Of a stretch of DNA of 64,000 bases, positions 59,753-64,000 are shown piece by piece. The notes under the pieces were generated by a model, which worked only from the letters and a program-made list of their open reading frames with translations, did no database searches and was not told where the DNA came from. Numbering within the stretch: the first letter of the stretch is position 1; each line of letters opens with the position of its first letter. The position numbers and the translations under genes were made by a program. The stretch is from Streptomyces collinus Tu 365 (lineage in GTDB: Bacteria; Actinomycetota; Actinomycetes; Streptomycetales; Streptomycetaceae), in contig NC_021985.1 of NCBI RefSeq assembly GCF_000444875.1, positions 5,352,170 to 5,416,169 of the forward strand, written 5' to 3'.

Positions 59753-61882
59753 TCAGCCCCGGTTCAGCTCGAACCAGACCACCTTGCCGGTGCTCAGCCG
59801 GGTCGCACCCCAGCGCCGCGCCAGCCGGTTGACCAGGTACAGCCCGCGGCCGCCCTCGTCCGTGGCCCGCGCCTGCCGCAGCCGCGGCAGCTGCGGCACG
59901 TCGTCACCGACCTCGCAGCGCAACACATCGGTCCGCAGCAGCCGGAGCGTGACCGGCCGCGACGTGTACCGCACGGCGTTCGTCACCACCTCACTGACCA
60001 GCAACTCCACCGAGTCCGTCAGCTCCTCCATGCCCCAGCGGGCCAGCGCGCGCCGCGCCAGCCGACGGGCCTGCCCCGGAGCCGACACCTCCGGCTCCAG
60101 GGTCCAGTACGCCACATCGCTCGGCGCGATCCCGTGGAAACGGGCCGCGAGCAGCGCGATGTCGTCGTCCCGGTCACCCGGGCCGAGCATGTCCAGCACC
60201 TCGTCGCACAGCGCCTCCAGCGGCGGCGGGTGATCCGGGCCGGTCAACTGCGCCGTGGCCGCCAGCCGTTCGCGCAGCTGCTCTATCCCGGTCCACACGT
60301 CCCGCAGCCGGGACTCCACCAGACCGTCGGTGTACAGCAGCAGCGTCGCCCCGGCCGGCGCGTCCAGCTCCACCGCCTCGAAGTCGACCCCGCCCACCCC
60401 GATCGGCGCACCCGGCGGCACCCGCAGCACCTCGGCCCGGCCGCCCAGATGCAGCAGGACCGGCGGCGGATGACCCGCGTTGGCGATCGTGATGCGGTGC
60501 GTGACCGGGTCGTACACCGCGTACAGACAGGTCGCCATACGGTCGGTGCCCAGCCGCTGCGCCTGCTCGTCGAGGTGGTGCAGCACCTCCTGCGGCGGCA
60601 GGTCGAGGCCGGCGAGCGTCTGGGCCGTCGTACGCAACTGGCCCATGATCGCCGCCGACGTCATGGAGTGCCCCATGACGTCACCGACCACCAGCGCGAC
60701 CCGGCTGCCGGGCAGCGGGATCGCGTCGTACCAGTCGCCGCCCACCCGCGCGGTCTCCGCCGCCGGCAGATAACGCGAGGCCAGCCGTACACCGGTCGGC
60801 CGGGGCAGGGTCTCGGGCAGCATCGTGCGCTGCAGCTCGTCGGCGATGTAGGCCTCCCGGCCGTACAGCACCGCCTTGTCGATGCCGAGCGCGCTGTGCG
60901 TGGCGAGCTGGGCGGCCACCAGCAGGTCGTCCGCCTCGAACGCGAGCCGCTCCGGACGGCGCAGGAACAGCGCCGCGCCGATCACCCGGCGCCGGCCGCG
61001 CAGCGGCGCGAGGATCGCGTGCTGCCCGCCCGGCACCACCGCCTCGCCGCCCTCACCGAGCAGCTCGGGCAGCGCGGCCCGCGCCGCGGGCGCGTCGGCG
61101 AACACCGGCCGCACCCCGCGCAGCACCTCGTTCAGCGCACCGCCCGGCCGCACCTCGCACAGCTCCGTCGTCAGCGACGACAGCTCCGACAGCCCCGAGG
61201 AGTCCGGCTCCGGCTCCGGGAACGGGGGCAGCGACAGGCCCTCGGTGTCCCGCTCGTCCGGTATCCGGTCGGTCCGGCGCAGCCGCAGCACCACCGGACC
61301 GGTGGGCCGCTCGTCACCCACCGGCAGCGGGTCGCGCAGATAGACCAGGATCGCGTCCGAGAACGTCGGCACCGTGGCCCGGCACAGACCCATCACGATC
61401 TCGTCCAGGTCTATGCCGCGGGCGATCCGCCGGGTGGCCGCGCCCACGAACCTGAGCCGGTCCCCGTCGCGCCGCATCGGCATCGGCCGCCCGGGCGGCA
61501 GACCCCGCCCGGTACGGCGTTCCTGACCGCCCGGCGTCCGCTCCTGCTCGGAGGCGGGCTGCGCCGGGATGGCCTCCGGCACGGGACGAGGACGGTGTTC
61601 CCCCACGCTCGAACTCGCGCGCGCGGGAGCCGTGCCCATCGTCTCGGCGGTGGCGGGCTGGGAGTGCTCCGGGCCGTTGACTGGGGGCTCCTTCCCCTTG
61701 TTCCCCTTGCCGCAGGGGGCGCTCGTCCCCGGACCGGCGGGTGTGCCGTCCGCGCGGGCCGCCTGGGCGGGTAAGGCCGGGTTGCCGAGCGATGCCGGGG
61801 CACGCAGCAGCGCCCCGCGGGCTTCCGCGGGGTCCGCGCCCGGCTGAGGGCGCTCGTAGGAGGAGGTGGGCTGCTCCGTCAC
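59753..61882 (-). CDS. GAF-SpoIIE phosphatase-HATPase multi-domain regulator, TTA codon
   Basis: 709 aa from the GTG at 61882. A disordered start (1-135) is followed by a GAF domain (about 150-340, RIARGIDLDEIVMGLCRATV, APLRGRRRVIGAALFL), a SpoIIE/PP2C phosphatase (365-580: GGDWYDAIPLPGSRVALVVGD, MATCLYAVYD, TLLLYTDGLVESR, DRDDDIALLAARF) and a C-terminal anti-sigma-type HATPase (VELLVSEVVTNAVRYTSRP, GRGLYLVNRLARRWG). Such proteins switch anti-sigma factor antagonists in stress or development. Codon 37 is TTA (61772-61774, minus strand), so translation needs bldA tRNA. The 295-bp gap to 62178 holds its promoter; I saw no gene there. Confidence 0.93.
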   Translation of the reverse strand: MTEQPTSSYERPQPGADPAEARGALLRAPASLGNPALPAQAARADGTPAGPGTSAPCGKGNKGKEPPVNGPEHSQPATAETMGTAPARASSSVGEHRPRPVPEAIPAQPASEQERTPGGQERRTGRGLPPGRPMPMRRDGDRLRFVGAATRRIARGIDLDEIVMGLCRATVPTFSDAILVYLRDPLPVGDERPTGPVVLRLRRTDRIPDERDTEGLSLPPFPEPEPDSSGLSELSSLTTELCEVRPGGALNEVLRGVRPVFADAPAARAALPELLGEGGEAVVPGGQHAILAPLRGRRRVIGAALFLRRPERLAFEADDLLVAAQLATHSALGIDKAVLYGREAYIADELQRTMLPETLPRPTGVRLASRYLPAAETARVGGDWYDAIPLPGSRVALVVGDVMGHSMTSAAIMGQLRTTAQTLAGLDLPPQEVLHHLDEQAQRLGTDRMATCLYAVYDPVTHRITIANAGHPPPVLLHLGGRAEVLRVPPGAPIGVGGVDFEAVELDAPAGATLLLYTDGLVESRLRDVWTGIEQLRERLAATAQLTGPDHPPPLEALCDEVLDMLGPGDRDDDIALLAARFHGIAPSDVAYWTLEPEVSAPGQARRLARRALARWGMEELTDSVELLVSEVVTNAVRYTSRPVTLRLLRTDVLRCEVGDDVPQLPRLRQARATDEGGRGLYLVNRLARRWGATRLSTGKVVWFELNRG

Positions 61883-62177
61883 GCGTGTCGAATCCGTCCG
61901 TCCGGGGCTGCGCGCCGGGCGCGCAGATGGTCCCGCCGAAATGCCGATACCCGGAATACGTGCCCCAGGAACGGAATTCCCGCGCGGTCAGAGGTCGTGC
62001 CTGTGCCACCGGCGGTCCCGTGCGGTCCCGCGGTGGTGTTGCCCTCGTACCCCTCGCTCACGTCCTGCCGCCCCTCGGTGACGTACGGTCAGACCCGGCA
62101 GATGCTCCGGGAGTTGCTTGGAAGCGCCCTTGCGGAGGACGATCCTACGGTTGTGGACCGGGGGCGCATCAAGGGTC

Positions 62178-62885
62178 TCATGAGGACACCTGCGCGGGTG
62201 TACGGTCCCAGTCCTCGGGGAGTGACGGTACTCCCCAGGAGGGGTCCGGGCGCCAGTCCTCCCAGCCGTCCGCGAACGGTGCGCCCCACGCCTCGATCAC
62301 CTCCACCGCGTCCCGGCCCGCCGCCCGCACCCGCCCGGCGGTCCGCTCGTCCATCAGCCCGTCCCGCCGGGCCTGCGCGAACTCGTCCTCGTCCAGCCAG
62401 CGCCAACCGCGGTCCGGCTCGACCGCGATGTCCAGGAAGTAGTCCTCGGAGTCCACACCACCCTCCCAACGGGACAACGGCTGCTCAAGGTTGACGTACC
62501 AGTTCCTGAACCGCCAGCCCGGGTCCCAGAACAACCACACCGACCAGGGCCGGCCCGGTCTGGCCAGTTTCAGCACCCCCGTGCCGAACCACCGGTCCCG
62601 CTGCACCGTGCGCGGCGCGGTGTAGCGGGTCTCCAGCGGCTCCAGGTGCACGGCCCTGCCGTCGGCCAGCACCGGCTTCACGCACTCGGTGCCCGGCGCC
62701 ATCCACACCGCGAGCAGTTCCGCGTCGTCCCGTACGACGGTGACGGGACGGGCGATGTGGAAGCGCGCCGAGGCGTTCTCCCGGTACCGCCACAGGATCC
62801 GCGTCCCGGGGGCCCAGTACGCCGGGGGTCCCGGTTCCGGTGCCGGGGCCGGCACCGCTCGTCTCGTCGCTCCGTCGTCCGCCAT
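62178..62885 (-). CDS. DUF402 (FomD-like) nucleotide hydrolase-fold protein
   Basis: 235 aa from the ATG at 62885. DUF402 barrel features: GTRILWRYRENASARFHIARP, AVWMAPGTECVKPV, WRFRNWYVNLEQPLSRWEGG, DSEDYFLDIAVEPDRGWRWLDEDEF with the acidic metal ligands. Relatives hydrolyse nucleoside di- or triphosphates or CMP-linked phosphonates (FomD); the substrate here is unknown. It stands alone between the phosphatase promoter and fumC. Confidence 0.88.
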   Translation of the reverse strand: MADDGATRRAVPAPAPEPGPPAYWAPGTRILWRYRENASARFHIARPVTVVRDDAELLAVWMAPGTECVKPVLADGRAVHLEPLETRYTAPRTVQRDRWFGTGVLKLARPGRPWSVWLFWDPGWRFRNWYVNLEQPLSRWEGGVDSEDYFLDIAVEPDRGWRWLDEDEFAQARRDGLMDERTAGRVRAAGRDAVEVIEAWGAPFADGWEDWRPDPSWGVPSLPEDWDRTPAQVSS

Positions 62886-62953
62886 GGACAGATATTAGGT
62901 GCCGTACGCACACGACGCTGCGGCACCCGTCACGAACCGCGCCCGGGCCGCCG

Positions 62954-64000
62954 TCACGGGCGGGTCATCCGCAGGACGTCCAGCGCCTCGTCGAGCTGCT
63001 CCAGGGTGAGGTCGCCGCGCTCCACGTACCCGCCCTCCAGAACCACGTCACGGATCGTCCTGCGCTCGGCCAGCGACTTCTTGGCGACCTTCGCGGCCTC
63101 CTCGTAGCCGATGTACTTGTTCAGCGGCGTCACCACCGAGGGCGACGACTCGGCGTACTCACGGGCCCGTTCGCGGTCGGCGGTGATGCCGTCGACGGTC
63201 CGGTCCGCCAGCAGCCGGGAGACGGACGCGAGCAGCCGGACGGACTCCAGCACGTTCTTGGCGATGACCGGGAGCATGACGTTCAGCTCGAAGTTCCCGG
63301 AGGCGCCGGCGGTGGCGATGGTGGCGTCGTTGCCGATCACCTGGGCGGCCACCATGAGCACCGCCTCGGGGATCACCGGGTTGACCTTGCCCGGCATGAT
63401 GGACGAGCCCGGCTGCAGATCGGGCAGCCGGATCTCGGCCAGCCCGGTGCGCGGCCCGGACGCCATCCACCGCAGGTCGTTGGCGATCTTCGTCAGGCCC
63501 ACCGCGATGGTCCTGAGCTGCCCGCTGGTCTCCACGATGCCGTCCCGGGCACCCTGGGCCTCGAAGTGGTCCCTGGCCTCGGTGAGCGGCAGCCCGGTCG
63601 TCCGCGCGACCTCCCGGATCACCGCGGCCGAGAACCCGGGCGGCGTGTTGATCCCGGTTCCCACGGCCGTCCCGCCCAGCGGCAGCTCGGCCAGCCGGGG
63701 CAGCGAGGCGCGCAGCCGCTCCACGCCGTGCCGCACCTGGGCCGCGTACCCGCCGAACTCCTGCCCCAGCGTCACCGGGGTGGCGTCCATCAGGTGCGTC
63801 CGCCCGGACTTCACCACGTCCGCGAACTCCTCCGCCTTGCGGCCGAGGGCGGCGGCGAGGTGCTCCAGCGCCGGGATCAGGTCGTGGGTGACGGCGGCGG
63901 TCGCGGCGATGTGGATGGACGAGGGGAAGACGTCGTTGGACGACTGGGAGGCGTTGACGTGGTCGTTGGGGTGCACGTCACGGCCGAGCCGCTCACCGGC
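62954..64000 (-). CDS. fumC: Class II fumarate hydratase, 5' end cut by window edge
   Basis: The last 349 residues are visible; about 110-120 N-terminal residues are beyond position 64000. The fumarase/aspartase signature [11 protein letters not shown] is intact, as are [18 protein letters not shown] and [20 protein letters not shown] with the catalytic residues, and [14 protein letters not shown]. It hydrates fumarate to malate in the TCA cycle without an iron-sulfur cluster. [16 protein letters not shown] favours fumarase over argininosuccinate lyase or aspartase. Confidence 0.95.
   Translation of the reverse strand, partial: AGERLGRDVHPNDHVNASQSSNDVFPSSIHIAATAAVTHDLIPALEHLAAALGRKAEEFADVVKSGRTHLMDATPVTLGQEFGGYAAQVRHGVERLRASLPRLAELPLGGTAVGTGINTPPGFSAAVIREVARTTGLPLTEARDHFEAQGARDGIVETSGQLRTIAVGLTKIANDLRWMASGPRTGLAEIRLPDLQPGSSIMPGKVNPVIPEAVLMVAAQVIGNDATIATAGASGNFELNVMLPVIAKNVLESVRLLASVSRLLADRTVDGITADRERAREYAESSPSVVTPLNKYIGYEEAAKVAKKSLAERRTIRDVVLEGGYVERGDLTLEQLDEALDVLRMTRP

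Noticed and set aside
61997-62494. Plus-strand frame with VTYGQTRQMLRELLGSALAEDD across the gap before the phosphatase gene
   Set aside because: It runs antisense into the DUF402 gene, has no ribosome site and no recognisable domain; the gap is better read as promoter DNA.

Overview
The window is high-GC actinobacterial DNA, almost certainly from a Streptomyces. Evidence: codon bias so strong that antisense frames stay open for kilobases, only three TTA codons found in the annotated genes, many GTG starts, ATGA/GTGA overlaps and leaderless promoters. Family content fits too: a GH18 chitinase with GGTCCAGACC promoter repeats, an actinobacterial Tad pilus locus, ahpC-ahpD divergent from oxyR, and a SpoIIE-type phosphatase fused to a kinase-like ATPase domain. 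From memory, the order pckG ... chitinase ... ahpD-ahpC-oxyR ... fumC resembles the core-chromosome region SCO4979-SCO5044 of S. coelicolor; this could not be checked here. No rRNA, tRNA, CRISPR array, insertion sequence or phage gene was seen.

Layout. 1-6.5 kb: hemolysin-III-like membrane protein (cut by the left edge), GTP-dependent PEP carboxykinase, a small unknown, an alanine-type aminotransferase, a membrane-anchored unknown and a secreted serine protease. 6.6-13.5 kb: a divergent catabolic cluster (D-aminoacylase and D-amino-acid deaminase leftward; PfkB kinase, IclR regulator, RidA and GntP permease rightward) around a 22-bp palindrome; read together it looks like D-amino-acid or N-acyl-D-amino-acid use. 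13.5-26.1 kb: the most unusual part. It holds a 1392-aa helical-repeat CHAT protease, a convergent caspase-like protease, and a rightward set of an unknown 154-aa protein, a coiled-coil membrane protein with a repetitive tail, a Pro/Ala-rich protein sharing an SPWAA motif with that tail, a helical protein and a Ycf46-like AAA+ ATPase, followed by an acidic unknown. I propose it as an undescribed two-protease, AAA+-linked membrane system, possibly for conflict or programmed death.

26.1-30.3 kb: three secreted proteins (M14 carboxypeptidase, lamin-tail-domain protein, chitinase). 30.5-41.9 kb: a Tad/Flp pilus operon with a two-component system inside it, both of whose genes carry one TTA (bldA) codon. 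42-44.3 kb: small housekeeping-type genes. 44.3-44.9 kb: a gene-free stretch with a PHO box, a strong hairpin and a 6C-type small RNA, upstream of uppS. 45-52 kb: uppS, PIN-PhoH, a transglycosylase, an AI-2E-family permease, ahpD-ahpC and oxyR. 52-57 kb: a PadR-controlled ABC exporter and an SPFH-RHH pair. 57-64 kb: a class A PBP, a TTA-containing SpoIIE-type phosphatase, a DUF402 protein and fumC (cut by the right edge).
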